Origin: Capsicum annuum
Taxonomy: Eukaryota > Streptophyta > Magnoliopsida > Solanales > Solanaceae
Length of the DNA: 64,000 nucleotides
Assembly: GCF_002878395.1 (NCBI RefSeq)
Contig: NC_061122.1
Coordinates: forward strand, 82,989,455 to 83,053,454
Direction of reading: 5' to 3'
A model generated the notes under the pieces. The model saw only the letters and a list, made by a program, of their open reading frames with translations, did no database searches and had not been told where the DNA came from. Both the position numbers and the translations under genes were made by a program. Within the stretch, counting starts at the first letter, position 1; the number at the start of each line of letters is the position of its first letter. Shown in pieces: positions 37,200 to 48,579 of this stretch.

Positions 37200-38450
37200 A
37201 CTTATGGTGATACTGACTACTGAGTCTTAACACTGATAACATGAGTTTTCTGATACTGAGGTATTGAATAAATGAACAACTATTTTTGACAGTTCAAATT
37301 ATAAAGAACTGGTCTGATTGATTGTGTCTAATAGTCCTGAAACTGAATACTAATAACATGAGTTATGATGACTGATATAACTAATATAACTGGAATGATC
37401 GGCCTAACCGATATAATTGATACTAAGTGACTGTATTTGACAGTCTAAGTTCTGATGGAACTATCTGAGTTCTGCTCTGTATGGAGTAACTGAATCTGAG
37501 ATCAGTACTATCTAGAAGGTGATCTTTGAGTATATCGTTAATATAGATGAATTGACTTATTTTGAGATTAGTCCTACCTGGTGGGTGATCTAAATCTGAT
37601 GATACTGATACTAATTAACTATAGTTGAGATCAGTCCTATCTAGTGGATGATCCTGAGGCCTACTGATAATAATAAGGATTGACTGTATTTGATAATACT
37701 GAATCTGTACTACTGAGCTAAGTTGACTGTATCCAACAGTCCTGAATCTGTACTATTGAACTGAGTTGACTGTATCTGACAGTCTTAAATCTGTAACTAA
37801 AACTGTGGGAAGTATTCATCTAACTGATATGCCCTTTTCTAGCTAGTCTGGGGTCTAACCTATAACCCCAGTTGGAAGGGTATCAGCACCGCTCCACTAG
37901 TAAAGACAACTTCTGTGGAGTCAATCCTAATCTAGTGAGTGACCCATGGGATCAGTCCTATACATTTAAATATGCTAACGAGTGATCGCTGAGTATGTCA
38001 GTCCTATTTAACGAGTGACATATCGTACCTATACTATCTACATAGTTCTGGAACTTAAGGATTTTTTCCAGGGATCTCAGTCCTATCTAGCGGGTGAGTC
38101 CCCATCCCTAGGCTCGCTCGGTGCTGAATCCTACTCCCATCTGAAAGACACTGAACTAATTAATTAAGCTAAACTGATTTACTGAACTAAAATGATTAGC
38201 TGAACTGAACTGATTAGATGAACTAATACTATTGGTTTTGTTTAGTAGAGCTAAACTGAGTTTACTGAGTTTCGTTGACTGACAGAAGATACTAATGTCC
38301 GAGGAATGACTGAGAGTATTGTAGTTACTAAGATTTTACTTTTAATACTGAAATCACTGAGATTACTGAACTACTGAGATTTCTGAGATTTCCTGAGTCA
38401 CATGGTTGACTGAATTCTATGGATCATGGCTTGACTGAGAGTATCATGAA
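37200..38450. repeat. ACTGA/CTGATACTGA-rich degenerate repeat
   Basis: Phrases such as ACTGATA, TTGACTGTATCTGACAGT and 'CAGTCCTATCTAG(T/C)GGGTGA' recur many times. The reverse-complement counterpart is at about 56870-58070 in the solo LTR of the same family (TCAGTCAG, ATCAGTTATCAGAACTCA). Confidence 0.6.
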
Positions 38451-39299
38451 ACATGACATGGCTCTAGGCACATAACTATATTTTTTTAGTACAAGTACCC
38501 CCAGGACTCAATGTAAGGAAACTGACACACACGACACTTCTTGATCATAGGAATAACATCCACAACTCATAATACCATAAGTAGGGGATTTCATACTACA
38601 CATGTTTCTCAACACCATATACATGAAAGGGAATGTGTATAATATGTAAATACTTGCATAATTTCAATTTTATGAGCATTCCATATCACAATAACAATAC
38701 ACAACAATTAGCATGGAATTCATGTTGAGTCATAAGGAATAGAGCATGATCTTGTCAATTAATTTCTATTTAGATATAATACATGATTTCTAGTCTCTTA
38801 GGTCTTTTATCAAACACCTTACATGCAAACCTTGTCGCATAGGCATATTCATCACCTTAATGATTCAAACCACCCAAAATTCATATATTTCAATTTGCAT
38901 GTCATCCTAGTTTCATAAAATCACATAAAGATTATAATTTGGGAGTTGTATAACAATCAATCACACAAACATAATCAACCCACAACATAACTTCATGATT
39001 CGTAGTTTAAAAGAGGGTCCTTGAACTCCACGGATGAAAGGAATCCGTGGATGAACACTATGCATACCTTAAAGCTTGATCTTGAAAGAGATCTAATGTT
39101 TCTTGAAGGTTCTTGAAGAAATCCTTAGGCTTGTTCTTGATTTTTCTTGACTAGGGTTTAACCCCTTTGGGAGAGAATGTTATTGTTCTTGAGGAGAATG
39201 AAAAAATAATGGGATAATAGCCTTCTCAAGGCTTTAATACCGTGTTTAGAGTGAGGAAAAAATACAAAAATACCCCCACGAAATCACCTCCCAGATGCT

Positions 39300-39505
39300 G
39301 AAATTATCAGCTGATGACATGGGCTGATAAGCCGTTAGATCTGTGATAGCCCGTCAGCCCAGGTCGTCACCTAGGAGCTGGAATTTTTCACATTCTATCT
39401 AAGTTTGATGACATTTCTTATAAATCATCAGAAATGTCATCAGAAATGTGATAGGTTATCAGAAATGTCATCAGAATTGTGATAAGTCATCAGAAATATC
39501 ATCAC
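39300..39505. repeat. U3 repeat-word module of solo LTR 36571-39860
   Basis: Five or six copies of ATCAGAAATGTC/ATCAGAAATGTGATA and inverted GCTGATGACATGGGCTGATAAG. It lies between the conserved CATAACTT block and the TATA-like box. Confidence 0.65.
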
Positions 39506-39540
39506 TCAATTTTCAGGCTGACATGTTGGAGTAAAATGGG

Positions 39541-39600
39541 CATAACTTTTTTCTCTGATATCTGATTTAAGCAAAATTAGTATAGTTAGAAAGATAATTC
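39541..39600 (+). repeat. Conserved CATAACTT block, copy 2
   Basis: CATAACTTTTTTCTCTGATA, then TCTGATTT and TAGTATAGTTAGAAAGATAA. Points against LTR transcription. Confidence 0.6.
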
Positions 39601-39865
39601 AATTATATATTTTTTGGTAGGTCATGAGATCAATAATTTATAGTATAACGATAGATATTCTCATTTGAATTTGACTATAGTAATATCCTTCCCAAGAATT
39701 TAATCGGTAAGGAATGTTTTGATTCATCTAATAGATGGGAGTTATTTGAAGACTTAATATACATCTAAATTACTCATAAAACTATGAAACAATAATGATG
39801 TACTATGCATGAGCTTGAAACATGGTGCTAATATTGGTTTGAATTTTTTGGGGTATTACAGTCTG

Positions 39866-40774
39866 GGTATGTTATATCACTTGGATCAATTATGTTATTA
39901 TTCTTTCACTTTTAATTCATTAATACATACGTATTACCTATAACCAGTATTATATACGGTTCCTATATCTATCAGCCTTATGAGAGGTTGTATTAGTATA
40001 TATTATGAGTGATTTTTATTGTGTGTTGATTCAACCTTCCAAGCTAAGGGGCCTGTTATAGGTATTGTTTGTTTGCACTAGCCAGTTACTATATTGTTGT
40101 TGTTACAGCTAGTTTATGGAAGGATGTTTATGGACTGGTACCGAAATTTGAGGTATGATTTTTACCTTTTTCCCTTTTTTGGTATTTTAAATTATGGATA
40201 GTGTATTTGTGGTTATACAATCGACTATAGGCTCTAATCATTCTAGTATTAGCCTTCTTACTCAGTTAGGACTTCCTAGAGAGGTTAGGTTAACTACCTT
40301 AGGTTGTACCTCCGAGATAGTGTTGTATACCTATATATGTATATATATATATATATATATAAGTACATATCTATCTATGGTATTACCATATATCCCTCTT
40401 TTTCCTTATTTATTCACATTGCATATGCATTTCTTAGCCCGGTATACTAATATATATCCTTCTTCTAATCTTTATTTATATATTGGCCAGTGATATATGG
40501 TACAATGCTTTAGTTTCAGAATACAACTAGAATATGATAATTTATCCTTATTGCATCTTTAGCATTATTGTGTTTAGCTTCCTAAATAGTTGCCTGTAAT
40601 TTACTATTGTGCCCAAGCTCAGTAGTACACCTACACGCCTTCATCGAAGATGTTTTTTGACCGGAAGAGCAAGAGCTAACTATTGAGATTTTGGACTATC
40701 TGGACACATACTTCGTGAAATGGTTAGGTTGGATTTACCATGTGTTTAGGGGACAAATTCTATTTGAAATGAAG
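39866..40774 (+). repeat. LTR-like sequence, right part, with AT microsatellite
   Basis: Continuation of the sequence cut at 36570. An (AT)n microsatellite lies at about 40331-40362. A 99-codon open frame (40194-40493) spans the microsatellite, has no recognised motif and is not called as a gene. Confidence 0.35.
40331..40362. repeat. (AT)n microsatellite
   Basis: Alternating TA/AT over about 30 bases with one G interruption. Confidence 0.85.
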
Positions 40775-42130
40775 GGTGTGAATTTTTCAAATGCTCGACA
40801 CACACAAGTATACGTGGTCTCACAAAGTAGTAAAGTGTCCCTTTAGAAGCCAAGTATTGAACCCACCAGTACTTGTGTTGACAACTTATCCTATTCTATT
40901 CAACTATTGAGATTAATCAGTGAAAACATAACATAAAGAGTTTTTGAGTTGTAAATTGAAATCAAAGTAAACAATGCAGAAAATAAGATCTTGGACAATC
41001 AATAAAGAGAAACTAGGGGTTAAAGAACTACAAAAATTCATACTGAGCTATTGAACTTCATTGGTTAGATTTCTTATTTTGATTGTTGATTCACAAGGTT
41101 AATAGTATGATCATGGTATCTCGATCTTCTAATCTTCTACCTAACTGGACATTGCAACTATATCGTTGAGCGGGGATGCAACAATCCATTTAGATGCATT
41201 AAGATTTCATCCTTTAAGTGAACCAGACAAGGCTTCTAGGTATATCCTATCTTAGACGCTAATTTAAATCCTTTATTTTATAAAAGAATAAGAACCTTAC
41301 TCTATTTATCACCATATAATATCATCTTACTCCCCCTCTTAAGCTTACAAGGATGATAATTGATGTATTACATGGGTATATAATCCTTAAAATATTTATA
41401 ACAAGGATAAATAAACAATCAAATATGATAAGAAATCAAAACAAAATCAATTCAAGCAATAGTAATCATGTTCTTGGCCTTAACCCTGGAAAGGGAAATT
41501 TAGCCACTCGTGGACATAAACTCAATCAAGATAAATGAATACATGATAAAATACATTAGAAAACAAAATTAAATAGATAAAAATGCTATATAAAGTGTTT
41601 TCCGTCCCCTCTCCAAGTTTCAAATCCATCCAAGGTGTCTAACATCAAGTTTAAGTGTACTATTTATAGGAGGACAATTTGGCAGTAATGAAATAAGGTC
41701 TGCAAAGAACCCCTCATTCCCAAGTGACTAGGATGTGCAACGCACCACTCATTCATAGGGAATATGTTCCATAAAAAACCACTTATTCCTAGGGAATAGG
41801 GTGTGCGACACTTCTATATCTCGGTGATATACTGGAAAGTCCTTCTGTAAGCCATCTTGACTTCTAAACTTATCTTGTGCATTTGACCTTCCATCCCAAG
41901 CCTTGTGGTAATTTTAACACTTAATTTCAATATTTTTTATCATCCATATATCATAAAAATCAAATAACCAAGAATCCTATAGCATTAAACACCACGGATT
42001 AGAGGTCAAAACAACACAATATCTAAGACAATGAACTAGAAACTTAAGCTAAGAACTGGTTTTGCCCATTTTGATCTTCAACTTATTGTTTGAATCTTGG
42101 AATGATTCAATTAAACCTTAACACTATAGA
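40775..42130 (-). repeat. Athila/Tat-type LTR, minus strand (partial)
   Basis: Read on the minus strand, the left end has the 3' LTR signature of Athila/Tat lineages: GGTGGGTTCAATACTTGG, then CTTTACTACTTTG, CCACGTATACTTG. Minus-strand TATA-like CCTATAAATA is at 41661-41670. Upstream of it (41690-41830) is a repeat-word module with variants of GGGAATAGG, ATAGGGTGTGCGACAC and CCACTCATTC. The 5' limit is uncertain and no mate is seen. The sequence between about 42130 and 42400 is unassigned. Confidence 0.45.
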
Positions 42131-42479
42131 TAAGTTTTCCCGCACATAATTACACAATAATAAACTTAGGAACTCATTAAACTTTCTAGAATCCATAGAG
42201 ATCAACTAGACAAACACATAGCTCAAGCTAGTAACACTAGTTTTCTCACTTGAACCCTAAGTGACAAAATTAAGTACAAAATTGTTTGAGATACACCTTA
42301 AACATAATAATTAACTATTTAAAAATGTATATGCGTTACTGATATCTCAAGATAAGAGTTTGTGTTATCATATGACTCATTAAAAGATATTATACCAATT
42401 CTTATTACTCATTCTTTGGAGTTTTCTCCCAAGATAATATCTTATCCATCATAGTCAACAACAAATTTGATTTTTTTTA

Positions 42480-42620
42480 TTCCTCTTTATGTGATTTGAA
42501 CATGCACTATCAAGATACCATTTTCCTTTGGCCTTTGAGTGGAGTTCCTGTAAAACAAAGATGTCACTTATTTTTTATCACCTCAGTATTCTTTGGTCCC
42601 TTTGAGTTAGTACTTGGATT
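42480..42620 (-). pseudogene. Copia protease start
   Basis: Minus-strand frame reads KAKGKWYLDSACSNHIKRNK at about 42500-42570. The usual copia protease start is 'WYLDSGCSRHMTGDK'. The frame breaks within 20 codons. Confidence 0.65.
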
Positions 42621-43239
42621 GATAGACTAAATTTTGGATCTCAAAATCTATTTGCCGGATTTCTAGAATGAAATCTAGAATTGTAATTTTTATGAATAGG
42701 ATTACCTAATTAAACCAAGAAAGGCGAGTGTAGTTTTTAGTGGTTAAAAAACTATGATAGGTATTATGATATTAACTAGCTCTTCAGATTGACTTATTAG
42801 AGTTACTTGATCATTGAGACCCTTAACAACTATTGTATCTACTATCATAGTTGGATCTACCACTAGAAGATTTTTTGTGAAATGACTTAGAGGACTTAGT
42901 CAGCTGATTAGACTGGCACTACTGTGGCAAGAAGATTTTTTAAAATTGTTGATTTTAATTTTAACTCATCAATTTCTTGTTATAAAAAATCTTTTTCAAT
43001 TTCAGAAGATTCAAGTTTAATTTTTTCCACTATCTTCTTTCCATTAATAAAGAACTTTTTCATCATGATCTTTGTTTAAATCATATATGGCATGATCTAA
43101 CAGATTTTACAAACTTAAACATTCACTTTAAGAATTAGTTCTTAAATGACTAGATTCCCTAATAGCCATGAAGCAGATATCTCAAATATTTTCATTCTCA
43201 TTTTTAGAGTAGTTTTTATCGCCCCAACTACTGAAAGCC

Positions 43240-44120
43240 TTTATCCTAACTTTGGATACTCCTCTTTTAGCTTCTGGAAAATCATAAGCAATGTGACCAT
43301 ATTTTTAACAATTATAACACTTACCTTCATTCTTATTGTAATTAGTAATTTTCTTTCTTTCTGAATAATTTGATTTCTTTATTCTCTCTAGATCTCCTAT
43401 AGTTGTCAACAATTGACCTAGTGATAAGATCATATTCCTCTTAATCAATGGCATTATCTTCTCCTTTACTTGTAGCTTTGAAAGCCATAATCTTATTCTA
43501 TTCATCTAGCAATTAAGCTTTTATGTTCAGAGGAGCTTTTTCAAAGGGAATAATGTCTCCTATTACTTCATCACAAGTAATGTTGCTCAGATTCATGCCT
43601 TCAAGAGCCAAAAATTTAGAGAGTCATTAAGGAGGCAAGTTTTAAACAATCTTAGTGATATGATCTATTATAAGATATGTTTTTCTTACAGCTTTGAGTT
43701 CACCAATGGTTTTTCCAAAATCTAGACAATGTTTCTTCAATGGATTCTCCATCTTTCATCTGGAAATGTTCATATTCCATACCAATAGACTTACAAAAGC
43801 TTGCTTGACATTCTCAGTTCCTTCATATGTGCTTCTAGTTTATCCCACATTTCCTTAGTAGTTTTACAACAAGAGATCTTTTTATATTCTTAAATATTAA
43901 TAGCATTGTACAACACATTGTTTGCCTTTGAGTTGATTTGAATGATTTCCATTTGTTCATCAATGAAATCCTCAATGGATGGAGTATTTTATTTGATGGT
44001 CAACCATCATCTAAATTTTTTCCACACTTTTTGTCTTGAATAAGTGGAATATTGCCAAACTTGATCACTTTCCATCCTTTATATCATAGGATTTTCTGAA
44101 TATTTTTGTCCTTATTTTCT
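43240..44120 (-). pseudogene. Copia gag (UBN2-like) with zinc knuckle
   Basis: Particle protein remnant. From the right it reads QINSKANNVLYNAINI, YKKISCCKTTKEMWDKLEAH (near 43800-43940), then DERWRIH-type shifted pieces and MAFKA near 43490. At about 43230-43330 comes KCYNC, K, YGHIAYDFPEAKRG: a zinc knuckle in which Cys-x2-Cys and His are kept and the last Cys is Phe-Pro. The open frame 43305-43505 covers the linker before the knuckle. Stops and frameshifts throughout. Confidence 0.7.
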
Positions 44121-44246
44121 AGTAGAAGAAATGTTTTCCATTGAAGTAGGGAGGTTTAGTTTGTGATATTCCTTCTGAGAATAGCGCTTCGGCGATAGAT
44201 TAGGCCATGGTATTTTCTTCCTTTGTTGTTAGACAAATAATTGTGA

Positions 44247-44262
44247 GTCCAATGTCTGATAC
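44247..44262 (-). other. Primer binding site of copia fragment
   Basis: Minus strand TTAGTATCAGACATTG-like sequence next to the LTR; related to the initiator tRNA-Met complement but with several changes. Confidence 0.5.
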
Positions 44263-44265
44263 TAA

Positions 44266-45060
44266 TTAAAAGTAGTTAGAGGGAGGTGAATTACTCTATT
44301 TTTATTTGTTAGTTGACTTGCTCTAATAGTCAGTCGACTTCTATGATAGTATTGAGAATTGTAGCAATAAATATGGCACCAAATATTTTATACTGGTTGG
44401 GATCGCTAGTAGATCTTTCTCTAGTCTCTTTGTGTTGCAAAAGATTATACTAGATCTTTTTTTATCAAATAAATGTTACAAGAATTGAGTTAAGCTTCTT
44501 TTCTATAACTCACACTCTTTTTCCTTTATCACTTCTGATACAAAGCTTCACCAACTATGTGTTTATTTTCTCTCTTCTTTGAATACACAGTAACCTTCTA
44601 GAGAATATAATGCTTAGTGAAAGTAGAGAAATGAGCTAGATAAGATTGAGACAAGTATATTTATGCTTTAATCGTCCATCCTATAAATAGTAGATATTGG
44701 GTTATTAAACCTTGGGAAGATAAAAAATAAAAGGCAAGCCAAGAGATTAAATCCTTTAAAATGGGATGTGAAGTATCTTATTTCCAAGATAAAGATAGAC
44801 CATAATAATGATCCTTAACTATCCTAATATCAAAATCTTCTTTCCTTTGAAGTATCTGATGCCTTTAATCCATTGTACAAGATTTGATGCTCATTTCCTT
44901 TGGGGTAAAATACTGCAATTAATTCTTGAATTAGTAAGTGATATCGTTTTTTCTTTTTAGCAACCGATTGATACTTCTTCCTCTTTTTTCCTTGGTCAAG
45001 TATCCTTGATTACTTCTTTACCTTAATTCCACAAGGATGTCATTTATTTAAATTAAATGT
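44266..45060 (-). repeat. 5' LTR of copia fragment
   Basis: Lies outside the primer site, from AAAAGTAGTTAGAGGGAGG rightwards. Contains repeated GTTGACT/AGTCAGTCGACTT words at 44320-44345. No mate LTR, so limits are approximate. Confidence 0.45.
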
Positions 45061-45074
45061 AATCCATTGTATTA

Positions 45075-45260
45075 TATGTACTGTATTGTTTTGATGAATT
45101 CAATGTTTGGATAGGGTGCATTGTTTTTTTTACAAAATTGATCACTATAGAAAGTGGTATTTTTTGGTACTAGCTAACTATGAATTTAATAATACGATAC
45201 AATAAAATTTAACTACCAATCAAAAAAAATATTGTATTTAAATTGACAACACAATAGTTA
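45075..45260. mobile_element. MITE-like fragment (tentative)
   Basis: TCAATGTTTGGATAGGGTGCAT near 45099 and, inverted, TACCAATCAAAAAAAATATTGT near 45213 look like degenerate terminal inverted repeats, with ATTGTATTATATGTACTGTATTG outside. Resembles short DNA-transposon derivatives common in Solanaceae. No target duplication established. Confidence 0.3.
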
Positions 45261-45799
45261 ACAACCATAACAAGTTGTTATAGTTTTAGTTTTATCATGT
45301 TTGGTTGGTTTGATGAAAATATTATTCAGAGAAAATTCATACTAAAGATTAATAAAAATATTAGCAAATAGTATGATTATTTGATGAAAATTTCGAGTAT
45401 TAAATATTGATAGTAAGTGAATTTTTAAATATTTTGTGGAATAAATTAAAAGCATGATATTGATGAATATCCGTATATAATTTCAAGAATGTTTTAGTTT
45501 GAAAATTTGTAGAAAGATTTAAATATGATCAACAAAGAAGTTCACTTGATGTTCAAAGATGTGAGTGTTCTATTAAGTGGTTGAATTCATCTATTTTATT
45601 TGTCTTGTCAAATCGTTTGTTTTCTTCTAATAAGAAATCACAAGTTCAGTACATCTACCAGGCTGACGTATGTTTATTATATTTTATACCTAATTTAATT
45701 ACAAAAGTAGGATTTAAAATTTTAAATTCGAGTTGGAACTAAATATGTTCTTTTGTTTAGTAAAAGTGTGGTGAAGATGCAAGTCAAATAATTACTTAC

Positions 45800-48430
45800 A
45801 ATGGAGTAAAAAATAAATTAATTGAAAAAAATAAGAGAAAGGAGAAAGTATAGGAGCTTGAGCTTTGAGCCATTTTTGATTCAAAACTAGAAATCATTTG
45901 TAACCTTGTGCATGATTCACTATCAGTGAGTAATGATGAGGTATGTGGACTTTGTTGCCATCATAAGAGACATATGCAAGCTTAACGACTCTTTTAACAA
46001 AGATTATTTTATAGGCAAATAATGTTACAGTTCAATCATAGGAAAAGAGGTGGATTGAGAAGGGTCTTAAAAATTACGTTGATCACATTAATGCTCTTGG
46101 AATTGTGGGGCATAACAATGGGTAAGGGATATAATTATACCTTGTCATATTTTGTATTCTAGAATTCTTTATCTATTCATTTCTTTTATCTATCAACTCA
46201 CTAGATTTAGGATAAATTGTTCTTTTTTTACTTTTTCTTCATGAAAATTTTGTTGCTCAGTTACAGTTCTTTTGGTTATTAGTGTAAGGACTTGTAAGAT
46301 TAATGCAAAGATATCTGAAATATATAGGTGAAAAAGTTGCTGGAAGAAGAAGTTACTATCTGAAATAAATTGGTGTGTGTCTTAATCAACTATTTATTAA
46401 ATTTTCTCTTGATTTATTAGAGAATAGGAGATATACTCCACTGCAGACTTTGGTATTCATGAGGAATGATATTATGGAAAATTATGCTCAATTAGATCAG
46501 TCTGATGAAGAAGTTTACAATGTTTTTCTTGTGCTAAAAATATAGACATTCAGGTAGAACCTTCTTATACCCAATGATTTAAAGTAATATTAGCTCTATA
46601 TTCTTGATATTTTTCTTACAAGATAACAAGTATTTCATAATTACTAGTTTGAAATTATTATGGCAAGATATACCTCACTTATTTTATGTTTTGATAGGAC
46701 ATTGGAGAGGGAAATGACAAATATTTGATTGCCACCACTGAACCACCTTTATTTTCTTAGTATTTGAATGACCTAATTCATCCATTGAAACATGAGTTAA
46801 GTTGTTGTAACACAACCTGGTACCAAAAGGGTCCTCTCTTACTAGTTGGCTTTAATGGACTAATCTACGACTTCCACCAGGTATGGTAGATATTTATCAT
46901 GTTCTACATAGAAGTTGGTTCTCATGGTCGAAAAACACCTTGGAATTTTTAGAGTGAACCAATTTGAGAAAGTGGAACAATTTTATTTGAGCTGTCCTGG
47001 CAGAAATGACTGATGGGACTCAAATGTGGAGATGACAAAAAAAATCAAAGAAATTGTTTCAACAGGTAGGTCTAAGTTTCTCTTCCATTTTCAGGGATGG
47101 TTCCCTTTTTTAGAAGTATATTTAAATCATTAAAGTTCCATAAACAATGTTTGATCAAACCAGCATCTATTCACAATTATAGCTTAACGAGTTGCTAACA
47201 TACCTCAATCATGTACTGGCTAGGAATGTGACCATTTGCCTGTTACTTGGTTGATGCGCCACTACCATCCCTAACACACAACACCCCTTAAATATAATGG
47301 GTAAAAATATGTCTAGGGTTGCACCTCTATGAACATACGGATGAAAATTTATCACATTTAGCCCATTTATTTGTTTCTTGAAATAATATTCTATATTCTG
47401 TATTATAATATTTTTATATATATTAAATTGTTTGATAAAAATAGTATTCATACTTCAGCTACTTTGACACCATAATTGTTTGTTTAAGTGACTCATTCTG
47501 TTAAACTCTACGACTTTCTATTTAAAGATATAGTGATAATGAATAATTGAGTTGCAAATTGAACTGAAAAACTCTAGAATTAAGTCCTTTGAAATATCTA
47601 AGTCCTAGTGTTCTAGAATCGGTCATGTTGTTTAGTTTTTTTTTTAAGTAAGAACCCATTTTCTATGTTGCTCGTGTGAATTATTGTCCAACCATATTAG
47701 GTTATCCCAAAATTGGTTCCCAAAAATGCACTACTTTTAGAGTATCCAACATACACCCAACATTTTTTAGAGTCTGAGTAACGTAGCCCACTAGCACATG
47801 TATAGAGTAAATTAGCCCACCAAGATTTAGGTATATGGTAAGGCTTCACCTAGTCCCCCTTAGTGCTTTGTTCTAGTGGCAAGATATGCAGCTTGTGATA
47901 TGTGTGTTAGGTGCAAGTGACATATTTAAAGTTCATCCGGTCAAAATCCTAATATTTAAGAAGAGAATGGAAGAGCTAACCATCGAGTTTTGAATCATTC
48001 CTATGGTGTTTCTCTGTCATCAAAATAGATTATTAATGGAACTATAATCTCTTAGGTTCTTATCGATAACATTTAAGTCACTTATTACCTACTTCAGTAT
48101 CAAATAACTTAGTCATGCAAAAGAGGTTCATAGTATCTTTAAGTATTAGATAATGCTAGGCCTTTACTATTATTTAATCACATTTTCTGTTACTAGACTA
48201 ATATCAAACCTGATTTCACATACATTGGGTGCAAGGAAATATAAACATAGCTCTTTCTTTTTCAGCTCTTAATCTCCCATACAATGTTGTGGCTATTGAT
48301 TCTAGCGCACTGAATGATGCAACAACAGAAAAGTATGATATGGAAGGATGGTACCCTGCATTATCGACTTATAGAAAGCTTGTGTCGTAAACAAACTGCA
48401 CTTTCTATTAGTTGAGGTGTAGTGACCCTT
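45800..48430 (+). pseudogene. Seryl-tRNA synthetase pseudogene, introns retained
   Basis: Remnant of a cytosolic-type class II seryl-tRNA synthetase, the enzyme that charges tRNA-Ser. Six exon-like blocks lie in correct order, alternating with non-coding DNA. (1) ~45806-45940, with KLEIICNLVHDSLSVSNDE, ending GAG|GTATG. (2) 46015-46121, after TATAG: EKRWIEKGLKNYVDHINAL, ending before GTAAG. (3) 46328-~46521: VAGRRSYYLK, then YTPLQTLVFMRNDIMENYAQ. (4) 46698-~46800: GEGNDKYLIATTEPPL and NDLIHP. (5) ~46899-47065: EVGSHGRK, then GIFRVNQFEKVEQFYLSCPG (motif 2 region), ending before GTAGG. (6) 48266-~48415, after TTTCAG: ALNLPYNVVAIDSSALNDA and EGWYPALSTYRKLVS. Stops occur in most blocks (TAG and TGA in block 1) and there is a frameshift in block 5. 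The N-terminus and motif 3 end are missing. Retained introns argue for DNA-level duplication, not retroposition. Confidence 0.85.
47066..48265 (+). other. Long intron of the synthetase pseudogene
   Basis: Bounded by GTAGG and TTTTTCAG. 1.2 kb, AT-rich, no ORF or element recognised; the small minus-strand open frame at 47209-47451 looks random. Confidence 0.5.
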
Positions 48431-48579
48431 CAAGTTATTTTCCATATTCCTTCTATTTTTTCCATTAGATCATTTACATTGTTGCCCAAGTCATTTATGA
48501 CTTGTTATGACTAAACATTTTGGTTAGCGAGCATTTCATTTGGATTTTTGAGCCAATTCCCTATTTTGAAGTCTTTTTT

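Larger units (their letters stand above)
36571..39860 (-). mobile_element. Solo LTR of gypsy family, 3.29 kb
   Basis: Starts TGTAATGCC and ends GGGTATTACA, flanked by GTCTA (36566-36570) and GTCTG (39861-39865), a 5-bp duplication with one change. Its left end is the reverse complement of the right end of 55434-58630 (TGTAA(T/C)GCCTC, GAATGCTACACGGTGCTCATGACC-like, CATAAGGTTCAA), so the two are one family in opposite orientation. Minus-strand start TGTAATACCCC and a GTATTAAAG box at 39231-39240 give the orientation. Its centre (37200-38450) is rich in ACTGA/CTGATA phrases. No coding sequence. Confidence 0.88.
42400..45060 (-). mobile_element. Ty1/copia element, 5' part only
   Basis: Minus-strand fragment with LTR (about 44266-45060), primer binding site, gag with zinc knuckle and the start of the protease, where it breaks off. 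No integrase or reverse transcriptase. The organisation and the protease box WYLDSACSNH are copia-type; Tork-like is a guess from the LTR end. Confidence 0.7.

Noticed and set aside
40194..40493. 99-codon plus-strand open frame
   Set aside because: Runs through an (AT)n microsatellite giving Tyr-Ile repeats; no recognisable domain and no start or promoter context.
34760..40770. Possible mate of the LTR at 6357-21703
   Set aside because: Both have a word module and leader, but I could not align them; the words and flanks differ, so they are treated as separate LTR families.
45100..45800. Missing first exons of the synthetase pseudogene
   Set aside because: I looked for the N-terminal helix pattern in all forward frames here and found nothing convincing.
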